DNA of 64,000 nt from Pochonia chlamydosporia 170 (Eukaryota > Ascomycota > Sordariomycetes > Hypocreales > Clavicipitaceae). The notes below the pieces were generated by a model. The model was given only the letters and a program-made list of their open reading frames with translations. It had not been told where the DNA came from and ran no database searches. This document shows, one piece after another, positions 47,799 through 59,079 of this stretch. Numbering within the stretch: position 1 is the stretch's first letter; every line of letters begins with the position of its first letter. Location of the stretch: positions 4,402,001-4,466,000 of the forward strand of contig NC_035793.1 in the NCBI RefSeq assembly GCF_001653235.2, in the 5' to 3' direction. The position numbers and the translations under genes are program-made.

Positions 47799-49744
47799 TT
47801 CTGAAGGGGGCGGTGGCAGGGGGACTCTCGGAGACGTCTCGAACGCAGAGGGCTCACGATGTCCTGCGCTGGGTGTTGATTTCGTTGCCGCGACGGATAC
47901 CACAAGTCGGAGGATCGTGAGAAATAGCAGTGTGTTGTAGCTCGTACGTAAAATCGCGAAGACCGCAAATGCACCAAGAATGCGGACTTTTGTCTCGTCG
48001 CAATAAGACAGCTGCGCAGGGGCACAGCGAAGGGGCCGGCTGGGGGAGGGCGGCCAAAAACTCACGATGCTTCAAATGTTGTTGTGGTTGTTGAGTCGAG
48101 CTCGAGTGGAGCGCTGGTCGAGGCACAACAGCGCGTCTCAAAAAGAACAGACCAGTTGACGCTTGACCAGCTTGCGATAGGTGGCAGCCAGGGCCCACCG
48201 TTAGCGCCACAAACAGGGTCCCACTTGCCTATTTCAGTTCTTTCTCGTTCCTGAGGCCTTGCCAGGCACTGCGATGGCCGGGGGGACTCGGTCGCGGGGT
48301 GCTGGTGATGCTGCATCTACGAGGCAGGTGTGAGCGAGCAAGAGGTTGGCAATCAGAGGCACACGCATGATAAATGTTGAGAGCTTCATGGCATCTGCAT
48401 CTACTCTTGAAGTACTCCGCACTCTGGTAGAGATCTGCATTTCATCTTGTACGTCGTGACTGAGGAACCGCTTAAACACAGAAGGGGTTCTGTTTCATTT
48501 TGCTGTATTCCGTTGGCATCCACACCTCGGGCAGGGTGTCAGCTTGCCAGAGGAACATTGAATTCTTTTCAATTTCCATCATCATATGTGCCCGCATCAG
48601 CGCCCCAACTTTGCGAACTAACATTGAGATAATCATTCAGTGTGAGTCCTTCCACCCTTCACTATATTAAATATATCCCAATAGGATAGGGCTTTGGAAA
48701 CAAGGATTTGGGTATCTTGAGCGAGCTAATCCACGGCCACGACCCTGTCTCGGACTTTGCGATGGTGTGGAAGATTCACCCGATGGCAGCAATCGACCTC
48801 GAAGCGACACTTGTCGGCGAATATGGTTCAACCGTCTTTCACCGGTTCATCCATATTCTTCTTGAATGCCCAACATGTCCAACTTGTCATAGTTGACACT
48901 TGGTCATGCATCTCAACTGTTGCAAAGGATTTCCTCAGGATTCAGCGTGCGGGAACTCGTGTTGCCCACGGCCGGATGACTAATCGCAGTAACAACCTCA
49001 AAGCTCAACTCTCCACCACTCTTCTCGCCTTCTTCTATGTCTCACCATCTACACGAGCTTATTTGCACTGGAATGCTGTCAAATGCATGCCAGATCTTTG
49101 CTTTTACGATGATGACTTGCCGGCCACCCTCTTTTTTTTGTTGGCCCAGCTGTCTCCTCGCCACAGCCTGTCCACCATCCTCCTAGACAGGTTGTCACCT
49201 TCAGTAAGGCCGGGATGCCTTCCCCCCATGGAACAGGAAGATACACAGACATACCCACGTTTTGGTGCAACATCTTATTCGATACCGAGATCTCTTGCAG
49301 ATGCCTTGAGTTATAATTAACTGACTGTCCTGCTTCTATATATGTCAGATCTCTCAACCGTATTCCCGGTGCATCGCTTCTTCATCATCGTCATCGCCTC
49401 TGGTAATTGTCGCCGGACCATGTCTCTGGCATAAGCTCAACAATCGCTGCGTCGTTTGTCACTTGACCGAGCATCGTGTTGACAAGGCATGTAACGCAGC
49501 ATGCCAGCTGCTTGGGTGCGGTCTCCCCGGCTGCGGCACATGAAGCCATCGTGACCGATTTGGGCTAATGGCCACTCGTCAGCACATCAAGGCGGTGCAT
49601 CGTGAGATTGGTCGTGGGAGGATACGCCTCCCAAGCATGTTATGACCCAATGATGCAGCCAATCCTCCCTTGCCGAGTGAGACCTTCACCCATCCCCCCA
49701 TGCACTTACCAGCCCACCCAAACCCCAGAGATTTTACCCATATA
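47799..49744. other. 1.9 kb region upstream of SPC19 (-) and the TM protein gene (+)
   Basis: Contains one small candidate gene (48234-48389, -, listed separately). Otherwise only short frames without features. Confidence 0.45.
48234..48389 (-). CDS. possible small secreted peptide
   Basis: A 51-codon frame starting at ATG 48389. The first 26 residues (MKLSTFIMRVPLIANLLLAH then TCLVDA) read like a signal peptide with an A-x-A-like end; the remaining 25 residues are Pro/Ala/Arg-rich (SPAPRDRVPP). No family is recognised, and the single cysteine lies in the signal region. An intron extending the gene to the left cannot be excluded. It could also be chance. Confidence 0.25.
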   Translation of the reverse strand: MKLSTFIMRVPLIANLLLAHTCLVDAASPAPRDRVPPAIAVPGKASGTRKN

Positions 49745-50807
49745 ATGCGGAGTGCCCGCCGGTCTTTGTCTTTCTGGCCGTTGTCTACAGGCAGGCAAGC
49801 TCTTGTGTGGGTTGTTTCTCTTGTGGGTGAGTATGTATGCACCTGAGCTCGTGGCCACTATCCACGGCTGCCACCATCCCCAACTGGGATATTATCCCCA
49901 AATTTTCGCATGGCTCACCTGCCGGCAGCTGCAGCTGCCTATGGTGTCCATGATCATGGCTTGCGATTCCTTAACGAAGAATGGAACGACAGCATATCCA
50001 ACGGAAACCCTTTCACTCTGAAATGGAATCAATCGTTGGTCAAGTATGGCGCTGAGCTGGGACTCTTCAAGGTTTCCTATCCTGCTGATGGCGTTGTTGT
50101 TTACGACTTGGTAGCCAACTTAACTGGTGTGTACCCTGGCTTATTCCCTTGAACGTTTCAACTCACTGATAGAGTGGTGTGATAGATTCCATGGAAGACG
50201 CATCTTGTGTGTGGACACCAGAGGCATTGGAGAATGAACTGTACGCCGTCTGGCTTACCAACGGCCAACATGTCCATCGAAACTGGACTCTTTCTCCTCC
50301 CTGGATCCCAAAAGAAGAAGTAAGTCTATCTCTATATTCTTCACTTGGCGTGGCATCTTATCGCATATGCTGCGTCTAATTCTATCCATCCATGCACAAT
50401 ATTCAAGATACCAAACTCTTCATATGCCTAACGACAACGTGCTCAAGTCTAGGCCCCGTTTGCATTGGGCAGCACCTATCATCATCGTTGTTGTCTGTCT
50501 CCTAGTTCTCTACGCCATATGTTTGTCGATATACCTTGCATATCGTCGGCGGAAACGAGAAAAACGAGCAAAGGAGGACGCCACTCCACACCAGGATGTG
50601 AGCCGGAACAACTCTGTTGATTCTGCCATCACGGTGCAGACAGTCACGGAGTCCGAAGAAGGCGTCAAGTCAAAACCTAGTATCTGGCTCATCACTCACC
50701 CGCCTGAAGAGCAAGACATCACTACTGGAGAACTCTGGAAGGATGACGACACAGTCGTGGAGCCTGTTGGCCGTGGCGACAGATCAGCTCTGCAATCACC
50801 TGTATAG
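49745..50807 (+). CDS. receptor-like single-pass membrane protein, function unknown
   Basis: About 257 residues. Exons 49745-49826, 49929-50126, 50186-50319 and probably 50448-50807. Joining exons 1 and 2 creates a signal peptide, ALVWVVSLVAAAAYGVHDHG, which neither exon shows alone. The ectodomain (about 30-140) has the pattern FLNEEWNDSISNGNPFTLKW...FKVSYPADGVVVYDLVANLT, resembling the beta-sandwich (Kre9/Knh1-type) ectodomains of fungal wall-associated proteins, with four N-glycosylation sequons (NDS, NQS, NLT, NWT). Then comes a transmembrane helix (APIIIVVVCLLVLYAICLSI), a basic stop-transfer RRRKREKRAKED, and a Ser/Thr/Glu-rich tail. The last junction is uncertain: donor GTAAGT at 50320 needs a phase-0 acceptor, and CTCAAG at 50447 is the only fit I found. 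The better-looking ATTCAAG (about 50407) breaks the frame. Confidence 0.72.
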
Positions 50808-51603
50808 CTGGCACGCACATTTTGGTTGCATAGAATAAAAGGAGGCGCTTGCATTAACTATAATACCTCGAGGTCTTGACGGTAGAGACGGAAACAAGAG
50901 TCTATAGGGCATGAGTGCGTATGTACTATTCATTTGGCAATTTTTTATGTTGGTATGCATTGGGGTAAAAAAACAAGGGAAATCGGTGTTTGGGAATTGA
51001 TGGACATGTATAAAGAATACCTGATGATTGGAGGGTCTCAATGCTTGCTTCAAGATTTAGCAAAACATTGTGACACTGGCAGTTCAACTTTGGAATTGAA
51101 TCAGATTTATGCTGGAATAGTTGGTTATAGTTGCCAAGTGACGATGTGCATGTATCAAGAGCCGTACCGTGGTACACAATTAGCCACCCATACGCCCGCC
51201 ATGTGACAAGCATTAGAGGGACATCTTCAATTATGATCAGGCCATGGAGATGCCTAATCAGCAGAATAAACACCACTGGTTTGGATATTTAAGGGAGCGC
51301 CACCGACTGACGGCACTGGTGTAGGGTAAGATCAACTCCCCCGACTTTAGGAGCCAACAGCAAGTACAAGACGTTCAAACCATTTTCATCAAACGGACCC
51401 CTAAATAAGGTTAGGTATTGCCACCTGGAGTTTTAAAGAAGCCACGTGTGCACGGCTGACGCGGGCTGGACGTAACTATGAAGCCCAACCAGAATCATTA
51501 CACATTCTTCGAACCAAGAGCGGTTTTATGTTGACTTTAAATAGACGTCTGCTAGCTTGGAGTCAAAACCTCATTTATACAAGGGAGAAGTCTACTTCGT
51601 AAT
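50808..51603. other. intergenic between convergent genes
   Basis: AT-rich 3'-flanking DNA. No supported gene. Confidence 0.5.
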
Positions 51604-53822
51604 CTACTCAGAATCACTATCCTCTTCCTCATCATCTTCAATATTCAGGCCCATACTCTGCACTACGCCCGGAGGAACAGCATACATGACACCCATTGCC
51701 ACCACACCCAGGGCACTAACCGCCGGACTCTCAAGCTGGAAATTCTTTCCCCAGAACTTGAACACGTCTGCTCCTCGTCGACCCATTCGATCTGGTCCCT
51801 GAGCGGAGTTGATTGCCTTCCTTTGGGCCTTGGCATAAGCCTCGAGGAGTTGTGTCCAATGCTCGTGACTTCGCTGATGGGCTGCTTCTTGGTCCTGGGG
51901 AGTTTCGATGGTTTTCACAGCAGGGTGAGAGGATATGTGGATGGAAGGAGAAGAGTTTCTTTGGGCACTGGATGAGTGTAGTACTTCTAGCTCTTTGTGG
52001 GTTAGCTGTTGTGAAGATGCATAAAGGCGCAAAACGTACTGTTCTCATCATTCAGCGTTCTAACGCTTTCGCAGTACCAGCATATGCACTCCGAGTATGG
52101 AGCCGAGTACTTGGCCATATAAGCCTGGCATGTCCATTCAAAAGAAGTGCTTAGCAGAGTTTCGTCCATGTTATCAGTATGATCTAAGATGGAACCCATT
52201 TTCTTCACTGTCCATGCTGCGTAGCTCCTTGGACCCAAGATGTGTGTATGCCACGCCAAGTCAATGTCTACTGTGGGAATCGCAACACGATCGGGGTGAG
52301 CAGCTTGCAAGTCCATGAAACGTGCGTATCTGGTCGAGAGCAGGTCCACTCTAGTAGAACCAGATCTCTTCTCGAGCCAATTGATCTGGTAGTGTTAGAT
52401 TCGTATGGTCGATGTGGGAGCCGTATAGAAAACTCACTCTCGTTGCGTTCTGTGTGAAAATCGCTAGTCGCATCGTAGCACCGTGCAAGTCGAGGCCAGA
52501 AAATGTCGAGTTTTGCCAGTATCTACTCAGCATACTCTTTGCGTAGTGCTGCGCCTCTGATGGAATTTGGTCTGATAAAAGACTGGCTACTTTGTCCCGA
52601 ACTGTGGCCATGGTTGTTTTACGACTTGCAGTAGGTCTTAATTGCTGTGATAGTTCTGTGGATATCTTTTTGATGAGAAAGCTGGGAAATAAGCGGCTGT
52701 CGGTCTTGTCAGAGAGCAGTCCTGGTAGACCAGAATGACGGTCTAGCACGGCTCCAGGTAGCACCACCCCTTCTTTTACTAGATGACAGATGTCATCGCG
52801 GAATTTCTCGAGTCGAAGGGCATCGTGTGATAGTTTGAATTGGCAACTTGGACAGCGTTGGCTTAGTTGGCCGTCACCATATCCTTCTCCAGCAAGACCG
52901 GGGCGTCTGCGAACACGTTAACATGAGCAGACCACCCGAGTTGCGTGATGGTTGTTGACATACTCTTGTCCATTGTAGTCCTTTGGCAGCCCACAAGTTG
53001 TCCAAGGGATAGCAAATTCCTCGTCACAGCCACGGCAGTCTACGAGTTTCTGCAGAGGATCCTTGGTGTTATCCCACTGCCGCTCTGTTCTCCTTGTCCA
53101 ACCACACTTGCATTCTTTGTTGACTGAATACGTAAATGTTCGGTCAATGGTGGCATTGACGAGTTGCCAAGGCATTCCGCTAACCCAAAGACCCCCGAGC
53201 CCGTATCGAAGACAGTCCTGCTCCGCATCAGCTGTGAGAATATTTTCTAGAAGCGGTCACTAGCTCATACTTCCAGGTATACTCTTGGATTCAGCATGTG
53301 TGAATGCCAGATTAACAATACATCTATCCAGTTCAGCATTCACGCGTTTGATAATGTCAAACCTGGCTTACCAATTGGTGGCAGCATCTCCATCTTCCAG
53401 GGAATCGGCTTTGCATCCATAAACTTGACATACTTTTCTGGGCGACATTCTGTTCCACGCATCATGTCCTTCTCGAACAGCATATCGTGAGGTAAACTAT
53501 TCCACCATTCCTCATACCGGTCGACTGCCCGAGCGATGTAAATGGCCCACCGCTTCTCGCGAAGCTTTACAAGGACCTCCAACGAGTTGTCAGCTGATGC
53601 TGCTCGATTGTCCCATATATCCCACAGGCCATCTGTGAAGCCAATTTGTTGTTTGAGTTTCTCAAACGTGAGGAGTAGCCGCAAATGAGCCAACAAAGAG
53701 GCAGTGTCCGGCGTTGTCGATGCTGTGGTGGATAGATCGAGAGACTGCAACTTGTTGACAAGCTCCTGCGAGGTCATGATGCCACTGGGAGCTCCTCTGG
53801 AGGAGACAGCCGCGTCGTTCAT
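51604..53822 (-). CDS. glycine-rich-domain-containing protein family (GRDP, DUF1399)
   Basis: 653 residues in six exons: 53372-53822, 53271-53323, 52964-53217, 52438-52906, 52040-52385, 51604-51992. Family blocks: DVLLIWHSHMLNPRVYLEDCLRYG (spanning exons 2 and 3), a cysteine-bearing middle (NKECKCGW, LVDCRGCDEEF, RCPSCQFKLSHDALRLEKF), and PTVDIDLAWHTHILGPRSYAAW in exon 5. WHxHMLNPR and AWHTH are the two histidine-rich motifs that define DUF1399, known from plant GRDP1/2 proteins (stress and auxin responses) and widespread in fungi. The plant RNA-binding and glycine-rich tails are absent; instead there is a hydrophobic stretch (ALGVVAMGVMYAVPPGVVQS) and an acidic end (DDEEEDSDSE). Function in fungi is unknown. 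An apparent stop near 52918 is inside the 57-nt intron 52907-52963. Confidence 0.85.
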
Positions 53823-55223
53823 CCTCTTGTTATAAGGTCATTTGAAAATTCTACAAACTTAATAAAAAAGCCATCCCGTGTTGGAAGCGAGCAGGTTGCA
53901 CAGAACAGATGGGTTCGGTAGGATGGAATTTGGTTTCTCGCACTACTATGTACATTTCCTCGATAAAGGGGCCGTGATGGAAGGACAAGGATTGAGATCC
54001 TTCATTCTGGTCAATTCTGATGGGAGTATGCATAAGCGGAGAGGCGATAGCTTGTCGAGGTACATAATAGTTGGCAATTCTGTGTGAAATGGCGAACTTG
54101 GCTGCATACCCTCGTGCATCGTGGATGCAACTGCTACTGCACCGGCTGCGTTCCGATGGTGTGTAAGTCTGAAATGCTTCAAAGGATGACAGGCGTTTGC
54201 ATTCTCCACACGGGAACGAAGAATAGCGAACCAACAGGCAAGCTGCTTTCTTCGATAGTGCTGTGCTAGTCTCCATCCATGGCTCCCTCTGACCTGGGTA
54301 GCTTGCAGATCCGTCAAGGAAACATCTCAAGTTGAAGGTCGTCTGGGGCTGCTGATACGAAAGTTACCGGGCCTTGTTCTAACAAAGCTAATGAGACTCT
54401 GCTGACACGGCAAAACGATACCAATTAATGCTCATTAAGGCACTCTTCACGGGTTGAAATTGCAATAGAGGCTGAGAGGAATCTTGGACAGATTTTACCG
54501 ACTTATCCATCGTAACAAATACCACTGAGGGCGGAATGGATTTCTGTTTTCATCACGGCATCGCATCACATGGCGGGGCGACAGTGTGTTGGCCGGAGGG
54601 ATGAAGTGCGTAGGATTCGATCCGCTGGTGCTCGTTGGGTTGGCTCGTTCAATCCAAGCTACTCAGAAGTTGCATTTATGTCGGTGCTGCATCCCGCGAT
54701 AATTTGTTGGTATTCTCCTGGCCGCCAACGCTAACACAACGCCGGTGCTGTGAGAAGTTGGCCATGTGGCAAGCCATGTGGGAATAACCACTTGAACAGG
54801 AACAGGCTGGTGGCAATACCAGAAAGTCGGACACGGGTTCATCTGTGCTCACTCTTGGGCTGGATGACAACGTTGGTGGGCTTCACAGTCCCGGACTGGT
54901 GGGCATGGACCACCACTGAGATCACCTGACTAATACCGATGGAAGCTGGGCGGTGGGTCGGGCTTACGATTTTCCAGCTGCCTGTGCAGCTCCCACAGCC
55001 AGCGTCAGTGAGTGAGCCATAGGCAGGAGCCTCTTGCGTTGCGTGCCGCCTCTTGAGTCTCGAATTGACCAGCTCCGACAAGCAGCCAAGCATCACCAGC
55101 ACAGGCGACGTCAACCGGGATACACAACGCCCAAACTTGCGATAGCATTCCAACCTCATACAGCTCTGTTTCACCTTTCACATCCCATTTGGAGCTGCGA
55201 AGAGTACAGACAGTACCGCAACC
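53823..55223. promoter_or_regulatory. upstream region between GRDP gene (-) and RPN5 (+)
   Basis: 1.4 kb between divergent start codons. Frames at 53851-54330 (-) and 53946-54317 (-) have no features. Confidence 0.4.
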
Positions 55224-56853
55224 ATGTCTGAAGCCACGCTGAAGCCTGAGAAGGACTTCACGAAGGAGGTCGACCAGCAGCTCCCGGAAGCTGAAACCTT
55301 GGCAAAGGTACAGCTCCAACTACAAAAAGATGAAGGATTGCATATGGATACATGAAGCTGACTGTTGTCTTTAGACCAACCTTCAAGGAGCAATCGAGAA
55401 GCTCGTCGCCCTTGAGAAGCAGACTCGACAGGTAAACATTGATTTCTACTCGACCTGCCACAACAATCGAGACTAATCAAAGGATAGGCCTCGGATTTAG
55501 CATCAACATCACGGTTATTGGTTGCTATCGTGACGCTCTGCAAAAATGCCGGCGACTGGAGCTTGATGAACGAGCAGACTCTCGTACTTTCCAAGAAGCA
55601 TAGCCAACTCAAGCAGGCCATCACAAAGATGGTACAGACAGTGGTTGGCTTCCTCGACGAAAGCCCCGATCTGAAAACGAAGCTCTCAGTTATCGAGACG
55701 CTACGAACCGTCACAGAGGGAAAGATCTTTGTTGAGGTCGAACGAGCCCGCGTGACCAAGATCCTCTCTGACATCAAGAAGGAGCAGGGAGACTTGAAGG
55801 CCGCTACGGAGATCTTGTGCGAGTTGCAGGTCGAGACATTTGGTTCTATGGACCGAAGGGAAAAGACTGAGTTTATTCTTGCGCAAGTTGCATTGTGCAT
55901 TGAGAGCGGGGATTGGACACAAGCCGGCATTCTTGGCCGCAAGATCAGCACAAGATACTTGGCCCGCAAGCCCAAGAAGACTGCCGAGCAGCTGGAAAAG
56001 GAACAGAAAGAACGAGAGAAGAAGAAGGCACGGGGTGAGGAAGTTCCAGAGGAGGTAGAAGACGATACCACAGACCTGAAGCTGCGCTACTACGAACAAC
56101 AAATCAGCCTCGCGAAACACGATGATAAATATCTAGATGTGTGCAAGAACTACCGACAAGTACTCGATACTGAAGCAGTAGAGGAAGATCCTGCCAAGCT
56201 TCACCCGGTATGTCCAATCAACATGTCAACGCTTCTGCCTTACTTTTATACTGACGGTCCATCAGGTTCTTCAACGCATCATCTATTTCGTCATTCTTTC
56301 GCCCTATGATAATGAGCAGAATGATCTGCTTCATCGAATTTTCAAAGACACACGAAACTCCCAAGTCTCTCTGGATGCCGAACTTCTGCGGCTGTTCACC
56401 GTCCACGAGTTGATGCGGTGGCCAGAAATTGCCAAGAAATTTGGCCCTCACCTGTGCAGCACAGATGTGTTCGATGCACAGTCTGGCCAGTCTTCAGATG
56501 AAAAAGCTCATCAACGATGGGAGGACTTGCGAAAGCGTGTCATTGAACACAACGTCCGTGTCGTGGCCAAGTACTATACTAGAATTCGCATGGGTCGTTT
56601 GACCGAGTTACTCGACTTGGCTGAGAACGAAACTGAAAAATATATCAGCGAGCTGGTGACCTCAAAGACGGTTTATGCTAAGATTGATCGACCTGCCCGA
56701 ATTGTCAGCTTTGCTAAGCCTAGAGGTGCGGATGACGTTCTGAACGAATGGAGCCATAACATGAAGAGTCTTCTGGGGCTATTGGAGAGAATTGACCACT
56801 TGATCACGAAGGAAGAGATGATGGCACGAATTCAACCCACGAATACAAAATAG
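55224..56853 (+). CDS. RPN5: 26S proteasome regulatory lid subunit Rpn5
   Basis: 482-residue PCI-domain scaffold of the proteasome lid (human PSMD12). Exons 55224-55307, 55375-55431, 55488-56207 and 56266-56853. The N-terminus is MSEATLKPEKDFTKEV. A helical-repeat body includes TLCKNAGDWSLMNEQTLVLS, VERARVTKILSDIKKEQGDL and RKISTRYL. The PCI region begins at RIIYFVILSPYDNEQNDLLHRI and includes RVIEHNVRVVAKYYTRIRMG, RLTELLDL and VYAKIDRPARIVSF, all strongly conserved in Rpn5. An expanded lysine/glutamate linker (EQLEKEQKEREKKKARGEE, about residues 247-275) interrupts the helical part, as in other filamentous fungi. The ATG at 55224 has a good context (GCAACCATG). It is convergent with the FSH1-like gene, stop codons about 235 bp apart. 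Confidence 0.97.
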
Positions 56854-57088
56854 ACAAGGTTTGGGATCTATGAAGTTGTAGATAGGGGGGATTTGCGGGG
56901 AGTTTATACAGGAGGCGCAATAGGTCGTCGGAGCTGGATAGTCAAAACGGCTACGCTTGTACAGATTTAGACGGTCCTCACGCATGGAGGGCAATATAAT
57001 GTAACATCAAAATCGGTTTGGCCTCTGGATCTTCTATATCGTCTATGTACCTCTAAGAACCCACAACGTCTATGCATGAACCATCATA

Positions 57089-57934
57089 TCATAACCCTGC
57101 CTTTGGCGCCGTATCATAAACATGCTGCTTAATAAATCCCGCCAACGGCATAACCCACTCCTTCGACACAGGAACATGATGACCACCCGGATGTACCATC
57201 TTTGTCGCAAACTCACAACTATCAATCAAAGCCTGACTCCTGCTCTCTTCCACAACCGTATCCAAACTCCCAATATAATGCAAAAATGGCGTCGTAATAT
57301 GCGGCTTATACAAAAACTGCAACGATTCCGGCGTCGCCCAAAACCCAGAATACGACACCGCAAACTTGGCCGGCTTCCCTCCATTCGCCTCCCTCAGCTT
57401 CCGCACCCATTCTCCCGCCGAACCCTCAGGAACAGCGCGCTCTGGTTCCAACGCCGCGGCTATAAGACCCGTCGCAGCGCCGCCCTGACTGAATCCGCAA
57501 ACGCCATCTACACCACCTGCCTCCCGGATAGCATCTGCAATCGTCTCCATGCCTCTCTCTAGATACCGGTATTCGCCTGAGCCGTCGTCCTTGCGCCACC
57601 AGGCCCACGTGTCGGGCTGGTAGTCGTCTTGCTGGTCTGGATTGGGCGTGTAGAAGGGCATGTCTTGCGGTAGGAGGCGGGTAGGGCCAGTGGGATAGAT
57701 GAGCACGGGGGAGAGAGATAGCGGGGATAGGACTTTTGCGAGGAGTTTTTCTAGGGCGCGGGTTTTGGCGCGGAAGAGGGGCCCGGATTGTGTGTAGCCT
57801 GGTGGTGTGAGTATTATGGGAGGACGAGGTGTGCTGAGTTACATACCGTGTAGCATGAGGATCTTGACGTCTGTCTTTGCGTTGGGGTTTTGGGGCGCCT
57901 GGGATGGGCTGTTGGAGTCGGTTGATGCGGTCAT
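57089..57934 (-). CDS. FSH1-type serine hydrolase
   Basis: 265-residue alpha/beta-hydrolase of the FSH family (yeast Fsh1-3; PF03959). Exons 57847-57934 and 57089-57798 with a 48-nt intron placed right after the first strand, giving VKILMLHGYTQSGPLFRAKT, the FSH signature. The nucleophile is in VDGVCGFSQGGAATGLIAAA, the acid in LHYIGSLDTVVEESRS and the catalytic His in MVHPGGHHVPVSKEW. A tryptophan-rich block (DTWAWWRKDDGSGEY) matches the family. No signal peptide, so probably cytosolic. Related enzymes act as esterases or assist polyketide release (CitA-like), but no polyketide genes are nearby, so a housekeeping esterase is more likely. Confidence 0.9.
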
Positions 57935-58648
57935 TGTGCGGGAGATTCTATACGGGGTTGGAATGGGGCGGAGGCGAAATATTCTAGGTCGCGTTATGGT
58001 GGTTGAGAGAATGGACATCTATGTATGAGTTTGTGATATAATGCGCGCGGGTTTGAGGTTGTTGAAAAGTCTGGGTGAGTGTGAGTTGGGAGTTGGTGGG
58101 TGGATTTGTCACTTCCGAGGATGCGTCAGCCGGCGAACAGGCCGAATACCGAACAACGTTGTTGGTGGGAGTTGAGGACAAATGACCCGGAGTTTGCATT
58201 ATGGCAACGGTGAATTAGGAAATTGGATAATTTTGAAGACGTATTTGGTTCACTGGTTTGCAATCTAATGGGTGGTGTAGCTTATGAACTGGCCGGGCTG
58301 GCCCCGTGGATTGAGATACCTGGTGTAGTCCCTAGTACACACCCAGGCACCTAGTATGAATCACTCCTCTATGAAACAAAGATACAAGTCCACATATGAA
58401 ATTGATAACACTAACGGGTCGGCAAAGTACACCTCCCCAGAGTCCTCGTGGTTTCCCACATGCGGATCGTCTTAGTTCGGAGTTGAAGTTGATGCACAAG
58501 GTCTATTAAGTCCCCGGATGCGAGTCTATGATACAATATCACCCCAGATAAAACGTCTGGCGCATCTTTTGCTCGATTCGACCAGACTATGATTCGCTTT
58601 CATTGACACAAGCCGTTCCTTCCTCCCCCCTTCATCCTCCAAATCGAC
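57935..58648. other. intergenic: FSH1-like promoter and 3' region of ATP18
   Basis: About 0.7 kb without a supported gene. Confidence 0.5.
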
Positions 58649-59079
58649 TTAGTGGCCGCCAGACTTGGCGTTGGGGTTGCGGGGGTCGTTCTTCCACTCA
58701 TCGGCTGGTGAGTTGTTAGTATGGCGTGCGGTGATTTTGTGATTGCAGGCGTGGGAAGTGCATACAAGCCATCATGGCGTTTTGGGCAGAGTTGACACCG
58801 TAGGCAATGACCAAACCTGTATCAAAAGTTAACCACCATCCAGAGCAACGAGACCGGTCGGAAACACGAGACGACGTTGTCAAAAATCGATTGGGCACGT
58901 ACCGGCAGCGAAGAAAGGCCACATCGGCTTCACTGTTGGTGATCAACATGTTAGCATTGAACTGATCGAGGGGGAAACTGTGTCGTCGGAGGCATCGGTC
59001 GCCTCAATTGAACAGCCGGAATTGACGTACGGAAAGGAGCCGGGAACTTCTTGAAGGGAGCGACGCCGAGCCAAGACAT
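58649..59079 (-). CDS. ATP18: F1Fo ATP synthase subunit i/j (Atp18)
   Basis: A 61-residue inner-membrane protein spread over four exons: 59031-59079, 58903-58932 (30 nt), 58766-58816 and 58649-58704. Every junction is phase 1. The assembled protein starts MSWLGVAPFKKFPAPFLKPM, continues WPFFAAGLVIAYGVNSAQNA (the single transmembrane helix) and ends DEWKNDPRNPNAKSGGH. The PxxKPMWPFFAAG block and the C-terminal NDPRNP are the signature of ATP synthase subunit J, which sits at the Fo dimer interface. No single reading frame shows more than part of it, so it is easy to miss. It is divergent from the NIPSNAP gene. Confidence 0.93.

Noticed and set aside
52900..52925. In-frame TAA in the GRDP gene as a possible nonsense mutation
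   Set aside because: A phase-correct intron (GTATGT donor, GTTAAC branch site, GCAG acceptor; 52907-52963) removes it and joins conserved coding sequence.
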